Part shown: piece after piece, positions 1 to 11,771 of the stretch
Layout: the number at the start of each line of letters is the position of its first letter
Numbering within the stretch: the first letter of the stretch is position 1
Assembly: GCA_021613535.1 (NCBI GenBank)
Contig: CP075494.1
Span: 5,270,001-5,334,000, forward strand
Reading direction: 5' to 3'
Source of the DNA: Adineta vaga
Taxonomy: Eukaryota > Rotifera
Length of the DNA: 64,000 nucleotides
Position numbers and translations under genes: made by a program
The notes under the pieces: generated by a model
Databases searched by the model: none
What the model saw: only the letters and a program-made list of their open reading frames with translations
Told to the model about the DNA's origin: nothing

Positions 1-2
1 AA

Positions 3-3000
3 GAAGCAATCAATTGTTTTTTGAAATATTCATTTCTTCAAAAAATTATTCATCAAGCATTTAAATTCGAAGATAATGATCAACTTTATCAATTACGATA
101 TTTCCTACGTGATTTAATCGATTGTATAACTACCGACATTGAAATTCATCAAGAAACATTCATTGTCTATCAACAAATGAACGTATCTCCTAAAGAACTG
201 GAACAATTAAAGAAAAATATCGGTAAATTGATTTGTATGAAAAAATTTCTAACTGCTTCACGAATTCGTCCATCAACTACTTCCGATATTCTTTTTCAAA
301 TTGAATGTGATATCAACGATGTTACTTTTGCTGATCGGAATTCGATGATTCTATTCGACATCAATACAACATTTCGAATCGAATCTATCAACGAAGATAA
401 AGTATTGAAATTAATTGCAGTTAATGATGGCAAATTGATTACACAAAAATATCTGGAGGATACTCAGCGTCAAACTGATAATCTCAGTCTTCCGATTATA
501 TTTGGTCGTTTCATCTTAAATATGTGTCAATGGCATCAAGGTGAAAAATATTTCCAACATTTATTCACTGATTTACCTCATGAAGATATTTCTTGGATTG
601 AACACAATCTTGGACACGCCTATCATTGTAAAGGAGAATGGATTGAAGGACGAAAACATTATGATCGTGCTTATCAACATATGATTCAATCAGATCCAGT
701 TCGAACAAAAGATTCAGCTGCTGTTCTATGCAGTATTGGAGAAATTCTACATTTAGAAGGTAATTATCAAGAAGCTTATCATATTCATCAACAAGCATTA
801 GATATTCGAAAGAAATTTTATCCCGAAGATCATATAAATATTGCAGCAAGTTTAGAAAATCTTGGTTTAATCTATCATCAACAATTACAATATGATGAAG
901 CACTTGAATATCTTTATCAAGCTTTGACGATACGAGAAAAATATTATAATTTATTTCATATTGATGTTGCTATTAGTTTGACAAATATTGGTTGTGTTTT
1001 TACAGATCAAGGTAAATATAAAGATGCATTAGATTATCATCAACGAGCAATGAAAATCTATGAAAAATATTATCAATTTGGTCATATTTACATTGCTTCA
1101 ACATTAAATAATATCGTCGATGTTTTATATCGACAAGAGAAGTATGAAGAAGCAACCCATCTCGTTCAAAAAGCACTAGTTATGCAGAAGAAATATTATC
1201 CATTTGGTCATATTGAATTAGCAACTAGTTTAAGTAATATAGGTAATATTAAATATGGTCAAGGCAAATATTCTGAATCATTAGATTATCATCAACAAGT
1301 TTTAACTATTCAAATGAAATATTATATAACAGATCATATTAGTATTGCATGTACGTTGAATAATATTGCTTATATACTTTTAAATGGAAAAGAAAATTAT
1401 GATGAATCACTTGATTTTAATCGTCGTGCTTTGACAATTCAACAGACACATTATCCCACATTTTTAGGTCATATTGCTCAAAGTTTAATATATATTGGAA
1501 GTAATTTAAGTAAACAAGGAAAATTAGATGAAGCACTCGATCATTATAAACAAGCATTGATGATGCATGAAAAATATTATACTTCAGATAATATTAATAT
1601 TGCGCATAGTCTTGCAAATATTGGAACTATTCTTAGTGATCAAGGTGATTATGAACAAGCACTTGATTATCATCAGCGTGCTATTAAAATTTATCAAAAA
1701 TCTCATCCAGCTGATCATACTTATCATGCGAGTAGTTTAAATGATATTGGAAAGATTCTTTATCGTTTAGGAAAATATAGTGAAGCATTTGATAAACATG
1801 AAAAAGCACTTGAATTACAACAGAAATATTACAAAGCTGATAATGCACATACAGCAAATAGTTTAAATCATATGGGTATTGTTCGATATGGCGAAGGAAA
1901 ATATGATGAAGCTGTTCTATATTATCAAAAAGCTTTAGAAGTTTATGAAACATATTCTCCATCGCGTCAAAATGATATTGCAACAATACTTAGTAATATT
2001 GGACGAAGTTATAATCATCAAGATAAATATGAACAATCATTTGAATATCAACAACGTGCATTACGTATTCGAGAAAGTTCTTCATCATCAGCCTGTATGA
2101 ATATAGCTGATAGTTTGAATCATTTAGGAAATATTCGTATTAATCAAGAAAATTATAGTGAAGCCATTGATTTCTATCAAAAAGCATTGGATATCTATGA
2201 GAAATATTATCCATCACGTTATTCAGATCTTGCAACAACTTTAAATAATATAAGTAATGCTTTATATAAACATGGCAAAGATCAACAAGCATTCGATTAT
2301 CAACAACGTTCATTAGATATTCGGGGAAAATATTTTCCAAATTCCTATGCTGATATTGCTGTTGGTCTGAATCATTTGGGTAATATTCGTATTAGTCAAG
2401 ATAATTATAATGAATCACTTGACTATTATTACCAAGCATTAGAAATCTATGAAAAACATTTATCAACTCGTCAAGCCGATACGGCAACAACATTGAGTAA
2501 TATTGGAAATGCTTTACATAAATGTGGACGATTTGATGAAGCATTTGAATATCAACAACGTGCATTACATATTCGTGAAACACATTGTCGAACTGCATAT
2601 ATCGATATTGCGATTAGTTATAATCATATGGGTATTATTCGAATTGCTCAAGAGAAACATGATGAAGCAATTGATTATTATAAACAAGCATTGACTATTT
2701 TTGAAACTCATTGTTCAACACGTCAAGTTGATATTGCTACAACGATCAGTAATATAAGTAATGCTCTTTATAAATGTGAACGATTTGATGAAGCCTACGA
2801 ATATCAACAACGTGCATTACATATTCGTGAAAATCATTGTCCATTAGGTTATTTAAATCTTGCTGATAGTTATAATCATATGGGAAATATTCAACGTGGA
2901 CAAGGTAAATATGTTGAAGCTGTTGAATATCATCATCGAGCATTGAATATCTATGAAAAATATCTTTCCAATCGTTATGCCGATATTGCTGTAATTTATA

Positions 3001-3551
3001 GTTTGATTGGAAGTAGTTTAAGTCGTCAAGAAAAATATGATGAATCATTCGATTATTACAAACGTGCATTGAATATTTATGAAAATTATTATCCAAATGA
3101 TCATTTTGAAATTGCTCGATATTTACAATGGATCGGTTTAATTTGTTATACAAAGTCAGAATTTGATCAAGCAATTGAATATTATGAAAAATGTCTTCGT
3201 ATACGAGAGATTAGTTTACCTGTTGAACATGTTTCAATCATTGAAACACTTCAAACATTAAGTGATATACAACGAGTACGAGGACAACATCGATGTTCGT
3301 TAGCATTTGAATTGAAATGTCTTCTAATACGTGAACAAATTCTTGTACCAAATCATGAAGATTTAGGTAAAAATTTATCAAGTATAGGTAGTTGTTATGA
3401 ACGTCTTCGTCATTTGAAATTAGCACTTAACTATTATAAACAAGCTTTAGTTATTTATGAACAATGTGTACCGGATTCGAATCATGATCGACAAATTATT
3501 GGTTTTAAAATTGAACGACTTTCCGAAGAAATTAATGAGACTGATGTTTAG
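3..3551 (+). CDS. TPR-repeat protein with ART-like N-terminal remnant (5' partial)
   Basis: The frame is open from base 3 with no convincing start, so the gene is cut by the window edge. The first roughly 150 residues resemble the C-terminal half of an arginine-type ADP-ribosyltransferase domain: a segment like ILFQIECDIND, then ILFDINTTFRI matching the family's EVL-x-x-F strand. At the place of the catalytic E-x-E there is N-S-M (339-347), so this ART half looks inactive. From about residue 190 to the end run some 22-23 kinesin-light-chain-type TPRs of 42 residues (YHQRALxIxEKYYPxxHxxIA pattern). TPR arrays bind proteins; the partner is unknown. It is a single exon throughout the window. ART-TPR fusions are, to my knowledge, frequent in bdelloids. 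No signal peptide or membrane segment is visible in this part. Confidence 0.85.
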   Translation, partial: EAINCFLKYSFLQKIIHQAFKFEDNDQLYQLRYFLRDLIDCITTDIEIHQETFIVYQQMNVSPKELEQLKKNIGKLICMKKFLTASRIRPSTTSDILFQIECDINDVTFADRNSMILFDINTTFRIESINEDKVLKLIAVNDGKLITQKYLEDTQRQTDNLSLPIIFGRFILNMCQWHQGEKYFQHLFTDLPHEDISWIEHNLGHAYHCKGEWIEGRKHYDRAYQHMIQSDPVRTKDSAAVLCSIGEILHLEGNYQEAYHIHQQALDIRKKFYPEDHINIAASLENLGLIYHQQLQYDEALEYLYQALTIREKYYNLFHIDVAISLTNIGCVFTDQGKYKDALDYHQRAMKIYEKYYQFGHIYIASTLNNIVDVLYRQEKYEEATHLVQKALVMQKKYYPFGHIELATSLSNIGNIKYGQGKYSESLDYHQQVLTIQMKYYITDHISIACTLNNIAYILLNGKENYDESLDFNRRALTIQQTHYPTFLGHIAQSLIYIGSNLSKQGKLDEALDHYKQALMMHEKYYTSDNINIAHSLANIGTILSDQGDYEQALDYHQRAIKIYQKSHPADHTYHASSLNDIGKILYRLGKYSEAFDKHEKALELQQKYYKADNAHTANSLNHMGIVRYGEGKYDEAVLYYQKALEVYETYSPSRQNDIATILSNIGRSYNHQDKYEQSFEYQQRALRIRESSSSSACMNIADSLNHLGNIRINQENYSEAIDFYQKALDIYEKYYPSRYSDLATTLNNISNALYKHGKDQQAFDYQQRSLDIRGKYFPNSYADIAVGLNHLGNIRISQDNYNESLDYYYQALEIYEKHLSTRQADTATTLSNIGNALHKCGRFDEAFEYQQRALHIRETHCRTAYIDIAISYNHMGIIRIAQEKHDEAIDYYKQALTIFETHCSTRQVDIATTISNISNALYKCERFDEAYEYQQRALHIRENHCPLGYLNLADSYNHMGNIQRGQGKYVEAVEYHHRALNIYEKYLSNRYADIAVIYSLIGSSLSRQEKYDESFDYYKRALNIYENYYPNDHFEIARYLQWIGLICYTKSEFDQAIEYYEKCLRIREISLPVEHVSIIETLQTLSDIQRVRGQHRCSLAFELKCLLIREQILVPNHEDLGKNLSSIGSCYERLRHLKLALNYYKQALVIYEQCVPDSNHDRQIIGFKIERLSEEINETDV

Positions 3552-3878
3552 AAAGACCAGGAACTTATTTTCAAATGTCTTTCATTATTTATTATTATGG
3601 ATTATATCCTAAGAGACTTTGTGCAATTTGACATTATCAAAAGATTTCTTTTGATTGTTTTTATGTTCTATGCAAATAAAAATAAATACAAAATTTTCAT
3701 TTCTATTGAATCAATTTATATCAGCATTCGTACGAATCTTTTGTGAACTAGAGAATTCAACAAATTTTCTTGTTTATTATCTTCCTATGTTGATATTAGA
3801 CACTTAAAGATAACAATTATAAATATCTCGTGTTTTGACGTATCAAAACAAAACCTTGACAACTTTTGCATACAAATA
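3552..3878. other. Intergenic spacer with poly(A) signal
   Basis: AT-rich sequence between two same-strand genes. An AATAAA at 3675-3680 sits about 125 bp after the stop of the TPR gene and is a plausible polyadenylation signal. I see no coding sequence. Confidence 0.6.
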
Positions 3879-6011
3879 ATGGTATTAATACACCTACTTA
3901 TAGTATTTATTTTTACTACATCAACAATAAAAGCAACGACAAATATTTTACAATATGATTTACGTTCTTCCACAAAATTATCTCTTGATGATATTTATGA
4001 ATATGCTCATTTATTAGGTGCATTAAGTGGATTAGCAAATAGAGATACACCTAAATTGTTTACAATTTATGGTGATTCAGATATTCGTTGGTTATCTTAT
4101 ATATCTTCGATTAATTGGCCAGAAGATGCGAATTATACGGTAGTAACATCCATTATTGATCTTGTTGAACGTTTATCTGATGATATTAAAGGTGTTGCTC
4201 TTTATGATCCTAAAGTTCCTGCAACTTCGAATTTAGCTTCAACAGCATCTGGTGTTTACGATCTCATACCCATCTGTTATCGACCGGCTCCTAATTCTTT
4301 GTATACTCAACTCGTTCAATCAGGTCCTCAATTATCTGTTCAGATCAATTTTGTCAATATGTTTGTAGGAAATCTGACTGGTAGTGCTAAAACTGACGCC
4401 TATGTTTGGGCTGCAGAACATTTTTTAGATAGTAAACTTGCTGATGGAACTTATCTTGGTTATTATATCGATAAATGGTGGTCACAATCGTCGAAAGCAT
4501 CACAAGCACCTTTTGAAAGTTTAGCAGTTAATCAGGATTGGATCATTAAAAATCGTGGATTTATATTTGATTTATCACCTTGGGATGATGAATCACCAAA
4601 TGATGATCCTCATCAACCAATTGGAACTGACTATAAAGCATTGATTACTATTTTAGAAAAAGCCTATCAACAACATAATGGAACGAAATTTAGTACTGTG
4701 AGTGGATTTGTACCATGGCTTTTTAAATATGTCGATGAAAAACATGGCGGAGTACCATCAGAATGGCGTATGGCACATGTTATGTCAGCATTTAATGTTG
4801 TTATAGATGCTGATGCTTGTTGTGTTGATAATTTTGCTAATGCAGCTTTCTTTAGTCATTATGCCTACAATCAAAGTCAACAACGTTTCATTCAAAATCC
4901 ATTACCATCTCGTGAACAATTAATCGAGCAGAGACTTTTAAATGAAGACAATATCGTGGCAAATAGAACTTATATTATTTATTATGCTGGTGATTATGAT
5001 TCAGCAGCATGGTTTGCTAATGAATTCAAAACTCTTTGGGATGATCCAAAACGAGGAACAATACCAATTGCATGGGCAGTGAATCCAAATCTATATGATC
5101 GTTTTCCATTATTACATCCATATTTGTATCGTACTCGTACTGCAAATGATTTCTTTGTTAGTGGAGATTCGGGTTCTGGTTATTTAAATCCTACTCAATT
5201 ATTTGAACCACGTATGTTCTCTGGTCTACCTCGTGCTGATGCTCTATGGATTGAAAGAAATCGATACTATTTCAATAAATTTAATATTAAACATACAGGT
5301 TTCGTTATCAATGGTGATGCTGGTCCTCTAACGAATCAATCTGATCTCATGTATACGAAATTTAGTCCACTTGGATTCACGCGTCAACAAGGCTACACAA
5401 CATTAGGAGAGACAGCATTGATTCCTGGTACAAGAGTACCAAGTTTTACGGAAACAGATCTATCCGATGGCAATGAAATACAACAAATATTATCCTATTA
5501 TAAATCTCAAACAGTACGATTTGCCGTTTTTCGGGGTGTTCTACGTAGTGCCACTAATTATGCGACAATTGCAGAAAATGTTCAAAAGATTCAACCAAAT
5601 ATAACCTTTGTCGATCCATATACATTTGCATTACTTGCACGGATTTATTTAAGTAAAGATTACACAATAAACAATGATCTTGTTTCGTATGTAGATGATA
5701 ATTTACCAAAACTAGTTCGCAATAGAGATATAATTACAACGAATTTTTCCATTCGAAATGAAGGTTGGAATACATTGAATAATCTTCGTTTAAAATTGAC
5801 ATTTGCTTGTAATATGGTATATGTTTTCAATTGGAATACTGAAATTCAACATGGTGATATTCGATCAATATCTTATCAATTTCAAGTTGATTGTAATCAA
5901 CCTGGAGAATATCAAGTAATCTATCAACTTTATCGAGATAATATAGCATTTGAAGAGTTTGGAAATGTACCATGGATAAGTTCGGTACAATTAGTTTCAA
6001 TCATTTCTTGA
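3879..6011 (+). CDS. Secreted GxGYxYP-family putative glycoside hydrolase
   Basis: A 710-residue intronless frame. It opens with a signal peptide (hydrophobic residues 2-18 ending around TIKA). An N-terminal half with an LSGLANRDTPKLF segment is followed near residues 428-440 by GDSGSGYLNPTQL, which matches the GxGYxYP signature except that the tyrosine before the proline is Asn. The order agrees with the GxGYxYP_N plus GxGYxYP domains of putative glycosidases best known from bacteria and fungi. The C-terminal 100 residues look like a beta-sandwich extension. The substrate is unknown. It lies between an ART/TPR gene and a converging SOD gene. Lack of introns next to intron-bearing genes, together with the family's distribution, suggests horizontal acquisition, which is an inference. 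Confidence 0.75.
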   Translation: MVLIHLLIVFIFTTSTIKATTNILQYDLRSSTKLSLDDIYEYAHLLGALSGLANRDTPKLFTIYGDSDIRWLSYISSINWPEDANYTVVTSIIDLVERLSDDIKGVALYDPKVPATSNLASTASGVYDLIPICYRPAPNSLYTQLVQSGPQLSVQINFVNMFVGNLTGSAKTDAYVWAAEHFLDSKLADGTYLGYYIDKWWSQSSKASQAPFESLAVNQDWIIKNRGFIFDLSPWDDESPNDDPHQPIGTDYKALITILEKAYQQHNGTKFSTVSGFVPWLFKYVDEKHGGVPSEWRMAHVMSAFNVVIDADACCVDNFANAAFFSHYAYNQSQQRFIQNPLPSREQLIEQRLLNEDNIVANRTYIIYYAGDYDSAAWFANEFKTLWDDPKRGTIPIAWAVNPNLYDRFPLLHPYLYRTRTANDFFVSGDSGSGYLNPTQLFEPRMFSGLPRADALWIERNRYYFNKFNIKHTGFVINGDAGPLTNQSDLMYTKFSPLGFTRQQGYTTLGETALIPGTRVPSFTETDLSDGNEIQQILSYYKSQTVRFAVFRGVLRSATNYATIAENVQKIQPNITFVDPYTFALLARIYLSKDYTINNDLVSYVDDNLPKLVRNRDIITTNFSIRNEGWNTLNNLRLKLTFACNMVYVFNWNTEIQHGDIRSISYQFQVDCNQPGEYQVIYQLYRDNIAFEEFGNVPWISSVQLVSIIS

Positions 6012-6090
6012 ATTGTTTTTATTTTAAATTTCTCTTTGATTTTATTTAAAAATGTATCAAAAGAAAAAGATTTTAAGAAATGAACTCTAT

Positions 6091-6809
6091 CTAACCCAAA
6101 CGAATTGTTCCACAAGCAATACGAGGACCAGCATTTCTACAAATTTGAAAAATAAATATCTATCAATAAGTTAGTTTATAAATACGTACCCTGTTGTATT
6201 ACTTTCACCTTTACCAGTATGACCACCATCATCAGTTAAATTATGAATCATCAATGGTAAACCAATGACATTTGTGACATTATTATAAGTTCCCAGAGAC
6301 ATCACATGATCGACTAATCCAACATAAGCTCGACCGTTTGCATCTGTTTGAATGTTTCCTAAATCACCGACATGTCGTTTCATTGGTGGATCACCAGGCA
6401 TTCCATGAGATACATCTTGTTTTCAGAAAGAAAGAAAAACGAACATCAAAATCATTTCTATTACTAAATTAAACTTACTATATGGATTAAAATGTGCACC
6501 AGCAGCTGTACAATTATGATTTTCGTCAATAGGTTGTGAATGAATATGAAATCCCTATGATAACAATAATTCACATTCTACTATTTCATCAAATCGTACG
6601 AATAGACTTACCAAAGATGCAGAAGGTCTCAAACTGTTAACAGAACCAGAAATGACAACACCAAAACTCTGCTCTTCCATATAAAAATTAATCTCACCAA
6701 TATATTCACGTGTTCCTGACAAGAACATTTGAGCATTTGCATGTATTGATTCATCAGTTGTACCCACAAGAGCAATAATAACTACCATCAAAGCGAAAAT
6801 GACCTTCAT
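6091..6809 (-). CDS. Secreted Cu/Zn superoxide dismutase, 4 exons
   Basis: Exons 6612-6809, 6479-6554, 6190-6415 and 6091-6136 splice with GT..AG ends to 181 residues, total length divisible by three. The protein dismutates superoxide to oxygen and hydrogen peroxide. The first 17 or so residues form a signal peptide, so it is an extracellular type. All metal ligands and key residues are visible: HIH in GFHIHSQ (Cu), the disulfide Cys in HNCTAAGAHFNP, bridging and zinc His in VSHGMPGD and KRHVGDLGN with the zinc Asp, the last Cu His in LMIHNL, and the active-site Arg plus second Cys in NAGPRIACGTI. Introns are 53-66 bp. It should be active. It converges on the GxGYxYP gene with only about 80 bp between the stops. 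Confidence 0.93.
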
Positions 6810-7091
6810 CTTTCGTTAGATGTAAATTCAAAAAAAAATGTTGTGTTGTGATCACCAAAGCAAATTAAAAAGAATGAGAACGATGAGTATGCTAAACTGT
6901 CTTATCTGATAACTTCGAAACAATATAGAGCAAAGAATGCATACGTCATTATTTCTAACAAATTTTTTCTTTATGTAACTTAAGGGAGATTTTTAAAACA
7001 AAGTTTACTTCGATATATTTCGTAAAAATAAATATAAGATATTATTAGAAAAAAAAATGTAGTTCAGATTGACTTGAACTAAGAGAAATTA

Positions 7092-7944
7092 TTAAAAAGG
7101 AAAGGCTTGACCACAGCCAGCACAGAATTTCATTGTTGGATTGACGCGTGGTGTACCGCATCGAGCACAGAAGCCTGTCGAGGGTTCTGCGGAATAGGGT
7201 GGCGGAGGTGCATATTGTATATTTTGTTGTGGTGCGCCATACTGTTGTGAATAATAAGAGTTATTTTGATAGGGTAGATTTCCACCGTTTGGAGCCAATT
7301 GTCTTCCAATATCAATGATTAACTAAAAACAAAAATGAAATAATTTAGTAGAAATCAATCGAATCTCATTTATAGAAATCTTACATGATAAATTAATATA
7401 CTTCTTCGATTACGTCCATATCCTGCTACAGATCTAGTAACATCTAATCGCCAACTACATGGCGTTGGTGATCTCGCTGAATATTTTGCTGATTCAGCAG
7501 CAACGGATTCTCGCATTCGTTTGGATACTCGTGCTTGCAGAATACATGCTCCGACAATTAAAATAATCATCCCCAAGACAAAGATACCCATTCCAACACC
7601 AATTAGCGCAGGAAATCCTGTTTTACCCGAACTTACTGCTGATAATCCACCACCAATGAATAAACCCATTCCAGCGAGTATACATACAATGAAAATAATC
7701 AAAAAGACGAACATGAATTTTCTTGTAGAAATCGATCGATTAATCGTTTCAATTGATTGTTGAAATTCATCTGGATTAATTATTCCATTTAATTGTACAG
7801 GATATGTTGAATCAAATCCAGAGAGACAACATCCCTCTAAAATATTCGAAAAGAAAATTAGTTTATATCAAAATAAAAACAAATTAACATACTTGGAATC
7901 ATTGAAATATATACAGAATTTGGATTCACCGGCATAACAATCAT
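7092..7944 (-). CDS. Golgin-A7/ERF4-like membrane protein with C-terminal zinc ribbon, 3 exons
   Basis: Exons 7893-7944, 7385-7836 and 7092-7322 join in frame to 244 residues. The N-terminal part has a CC pair followed by a segment like YPVQLNGIINPDEFQQS, which fits the Golgin subfamily A7/ERF4 pattern (YPxxLxGxIxxxEFxxxIxxIN). ERF4-type proteins are accessory subunits of palmitoyltransferases. Two hydrophobic segments rich in Gly and Ile follow (roughly residues 70-125). The C-terminus is Pro/Gln/Tyr-rich and ends in a zinc ribbon with two C-x2-C pairs (CARCGTPR, CAGCGQAF). ERF4 fused to a zinc ribbon is not an arrangement I know as standard. The assignment to ERF4 rests on one motif; the exon structure is secure. 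Confidence 0.65.
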
Positions 7945-9099
7945 TCTTTTGTTTTTTTCTACTATATTTAACCTAATAGAAAAAATACACACCCGTTTTT
8001 CAGTTAGACTTTAAATCAATCTATTTAATTCAAAAATTTTATTGTCATAAGAAATATTGCATGACATTCATGACAAATAACGTTTTCTGTTTCGTTTTTA
8101 TATTCAATGAAGTTGTACGTCATAAACATATAGAAAAATCGATGACGCACATAAATGCGTTACGTTTTGAATATGTCATTCACGTTAAACTTGAAAACAG
8201 AATGAAATTTGACAATAATACATTTTTACAAACAACATATGGTATGAAAAATTGACAGTTTCATATATATAACAACACATATCATAGGTCATATGCTGCA
8301 GGAAAGAAATAGAAGCCATGGAAATGAATACATTCATAAATCACTTTCACGTCACTAATGTGCACGTTGACAGAACGGAAAGGAAAAAAAGTTTCTTTTA
8401 TTTGAACTAGCCCGATTTTAACACTAAAGACGGCTGAAACACAAAAGATATTTTTATTTTTCTCACAGTTATAATTAAAAATGACTAATAAATTTATTAT
8501 TCATTTGATGCTTGATGATAATTTTCCACCAATTATATGAGATTCTCAGTCAGACATTTTAATTTCCCGTTTATTTCAAAGAAATATGAAGTTTGTAATA
8601 GTTTTTGAATTTAATATATAGATGTCGTAAGAACATTCGATAGACATACATTATTCAATAGTTCAGTATGCATGAAGATGACTTTCTTATGCTATTACTT
8701 TGAACTATGAAATATGATACAAAAGAAACGATAGTGCATGTGCTCTATTCAATGTATACTATATATATATTTAACATTATAATAAAATACAAAAGGAAAG
8801 AAAAGGATTTTATGTATCTCTCTGTATGCATGTATTATTATATAAGAAGACTTATGTGTTTTATCTCGAGAAGAAAAAAATGCATCGATACGTGAATGTA
8901 ATGTGAAGGTTATAATGATGATCGGTAGTATAGACTCAAAAACAAAAATTAGTACGATAAAGATACTTTTCAAACATTTTCGTTTACCTTTCTAGAAGTA
9001 AATACACATATTTATCTATTTGAAAAGTGTACACAAACCAACGACGTAGCTATTGCTTTTTGTTCTTTCGATACTCTTAGATTTTATATCGTTGAATTT
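7945..9099. other. AT-rich intergenic region
   Basis: About 1.15 kb between divergently transcribed genes. Open frames at 8061-8255 and 8707-8895 have no recognisable domain, splice pattern or composition bias, and I treat them as chance. The region probably carries promoters for both neighbours. Confidence 0.5.
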
Positions 9100-11771
9100 A
9101 TGAAACTATTTGACAGAATGCTTCGTTCACAAAGTGATGTTCAATCTTCATGTAAATCTTATTTGAACAAAGCATCAATTACAATTCAACCGTCACATGC
9201 ATGCAATGTACTTAATTGTAAAAAATCAGCGGCAAGAAATAATCTTTGTACTCGACATTTTCTTGCAAAGAGAAAACGAAGCGATTCACTAGAAACTATT
9301 GCCGTCATTAATTCACGATCAAAGACGAATGCACATCTTCAATATACTTTATGTTCTGTAATTCAATGTGAAAAACCAACTGCTACTAGCGGACTTTGCA
9401 CAAAACATTATGCAGAACGTTTTCTTCACGAATTTAATGAAATTATCAAACCACAAGATAAAACTAAACAGAACAAATCTCAATATATGTGTTCCGTTGA
9501 AAATTGTGACAAATGGAGTCAAAGGAATGGTTTATGTTTACTTCATCTCCAAGAGAAGAATTCAACGACAAATAGAAAAACAAAAACAAAAACCATGACA
9601 AAGTCAGGTAGAGTATCAATGAATTCAACCATACAAATTTTGAATATCAATTCAAACAATTCATCAAATGTCAATATCCATGAACTAAATCAAGAAATAC
9701 AAAATATCATGACTTATTCGCGTAAGTTTTCTTTTCTAAATTCTATGTATCATTCAAATATTATCTTGTTTAGAAAATGCATGTCCACCAAGACGTTCTA
9801 CTAAACGAAATTCAAAGCAAAATCTTCAGTCAGAACAATCATCAACTATAGGTAAAAAAAAAGAAAAGATCTTCTTTATGTCTTAATCTGACATTTTTCA
9901 ATCATATTAGATGTTCAATCAAAAGATCAGAATGAAGAAATTGATATAAACAGATGTCAATATACAATTTCTATGAATAATCATAATAAATGTTCAAATC
10001 TAGCTACATACAAATGTTATCACTGCTTATCGTCATTTTGTCTTGAACATGATTTACAACATCAAGAAGATATCGAAGAAGAAATGACTTGTATACTTGA
10101 CGAAGCCAAAGTAAATAACGAGATTACATTCTATCTAATATGTATATTTATCTTCTATTCTAGACATTGATTACAGAAATCCCTTCAATAAATATCGAAA
10201 GTGGCAGAAAAAATTGTGCCGAACAATTAAAACATTGGTTCGATATGACATTGAATCAAGTTCAACAGAAATATTATCAATTACAAAATCAACTTGATCA
10301 AATTCATAATGATATCGAAACGAATAAAGATCGATGGAAACAATCCTTAATATCTCGACTAGAAACAAATCTCACTTCAGTTTTAACTATACAATTACAA
10401 ACAGAAAAGATCGATGGAATAGAAATAAACAAAGCAAAAGATGAATTAGTTCGCTTGCAAAAACTTTGTGATTTACTTAACAATCAAACATTAATTACTA
10501 TATCGAATATTGATGATAATAATGAATTAAATTTTCCTTTACCTCATTTAATATTTCCAAGTATTGATATTGAAGGTTTCAATTGGACTGATATATTTTC
10601 AATAGAAAAAAAAGAAGATAAAACAAATCAATCATCGAATTGTAAATGCAAATGATCAGAATCATATGACAATATATATTTGATTTGTTTAGATTTTGAT
10701 GAACTTCTTGAAGCAATGATTGATATCGATGGTCATCAATTGGTAAGTTAGTAAATATTTTATCTGACATTTATTTGTATTTTCAATTATTTTAAAGATA
10801 AATTCAACTAGACATGATACTCATCCAATAGATTTTATTGGTCAATTTGGAGAGAATAATATGCAACAGGTTTGATTTTTTTTCATTTCAGATTGATATT
10901 ATTTTCTATCATACGATTCATATTTAGAGTTATACAGAAACAAATGGCGTGTTTTCAACGATATGTGTATCTCAATGTCCTAAAATCAGTCATGAACAAA
11001 TTATTGCACGTCTTGAAGATTGTGAAAAACTGGATTTGTCATCACAGAATTTGATCTGTTCAGATGTGCAGATAATTTCTTCTATTTTACATAATAACAT
11101 GGTCAGTGAAATAATATTCATTAGTTTTCTTTTCTTATATTAATTCTTATGTAAATTAAAATTAGATATTGACAACATTGATTCTTTCTCGTAATCAAAT
11201 TAAAGATGACGGTGTAAAATTCTTGAGTAATGCATTACAAAATAATCAAGTAAGAGAAAAATCTATTGTATGATTCAATTTGAAGTATTGATGTTGGAAT
11301 ACATCTATGCATTTAGACAATAACCACGCTTGATCTTTCGCAGAATCAGATTGGCGATGATGGAGCACGAGCATTAAGTAATACATTGAAAACTAATATA
11401 GTATGATAAAGAATTATTTGATTCTCAAAACCTTTTCATAATTTAATATAGACACTTACATCATTAAATCTTTCTCAGAATCAAATTGGTACTCAAGGTG
11501 GACAATGTTTCATAGATGCATTACAATCAAATCAAGTAAGAAAAATAGCCTTTTCGTGAATCTCTGATTTCATTTATTCACTTTTGTTCAGACACTCACT
11601 ACACTGAATCTCACCTTCAATCCACTTAGCAATGAAATACTTTGTGATTTAACATTAGCTTTAACCATCAATTCAAGCAAAAAATCTATTCATAAATCAT
11701 CTAATACTCAGAATTTAGCATCAACTTCACTCTCTTCCACATCTAGCTTTTGGGATAGTCTATTTTTGTGA
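9100..11771 (+). CDS. ZBCL family member A: zinc fingers, B-box, coiled coil, LRRs (11 exons)
   Basis: Exons: 9100-9721, 9774-9851, 9911-10110, 10164-10641, 10693-10742, 10798-10869, 10928-11101, 11166-11249, 11317-11400, 11452-11535, 11592-11771. They total 2106 nt and 701 residues, with all phases consistent. Exon 1 encodes three C-x4-C-x9-C-x2-H fingers (CNVLNC, CSVIQC and CSVENC starts) resembling WRKY19-type finger repeats. Exon 3 has a B-box-like finger (C-x7-C-x2-C-x4-C-x2-H-x3-H). Exon 4 is a coiled coil opening with IPSINIESGRKNC. Exon 7 starts the LRR region; exons 8-10 are each exactly 84 nt, one 28-residue ribonuclease-inhibitor-type LRR apiece, and exon 11 caps it. The layout recalls TRIM proteins without RING, fused to an NLR-like LRR. 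Role unknown; probably intracellular (no signal peptide). It appears intact. Confidence 0.85.

Noticed and set aside
565-3426. Several minus-strand frames of 60-140 codons inside the TPR gene
   Set aside because: Repeat-driven reverse-frame shadows of the TPR array (Leu/Tyr/His-rich with no domain).
7130-7315. Alternative minus frame in the zinc-ribbon exon and a plus frame at 7521-7763
   Set aside because: Out of frame with the spliced gene model that yields zinc ribbon and membrane segments.
8061-8255. 64-codon plus frame
   Set aside because: No family features, no splice context, AT-rich noise.
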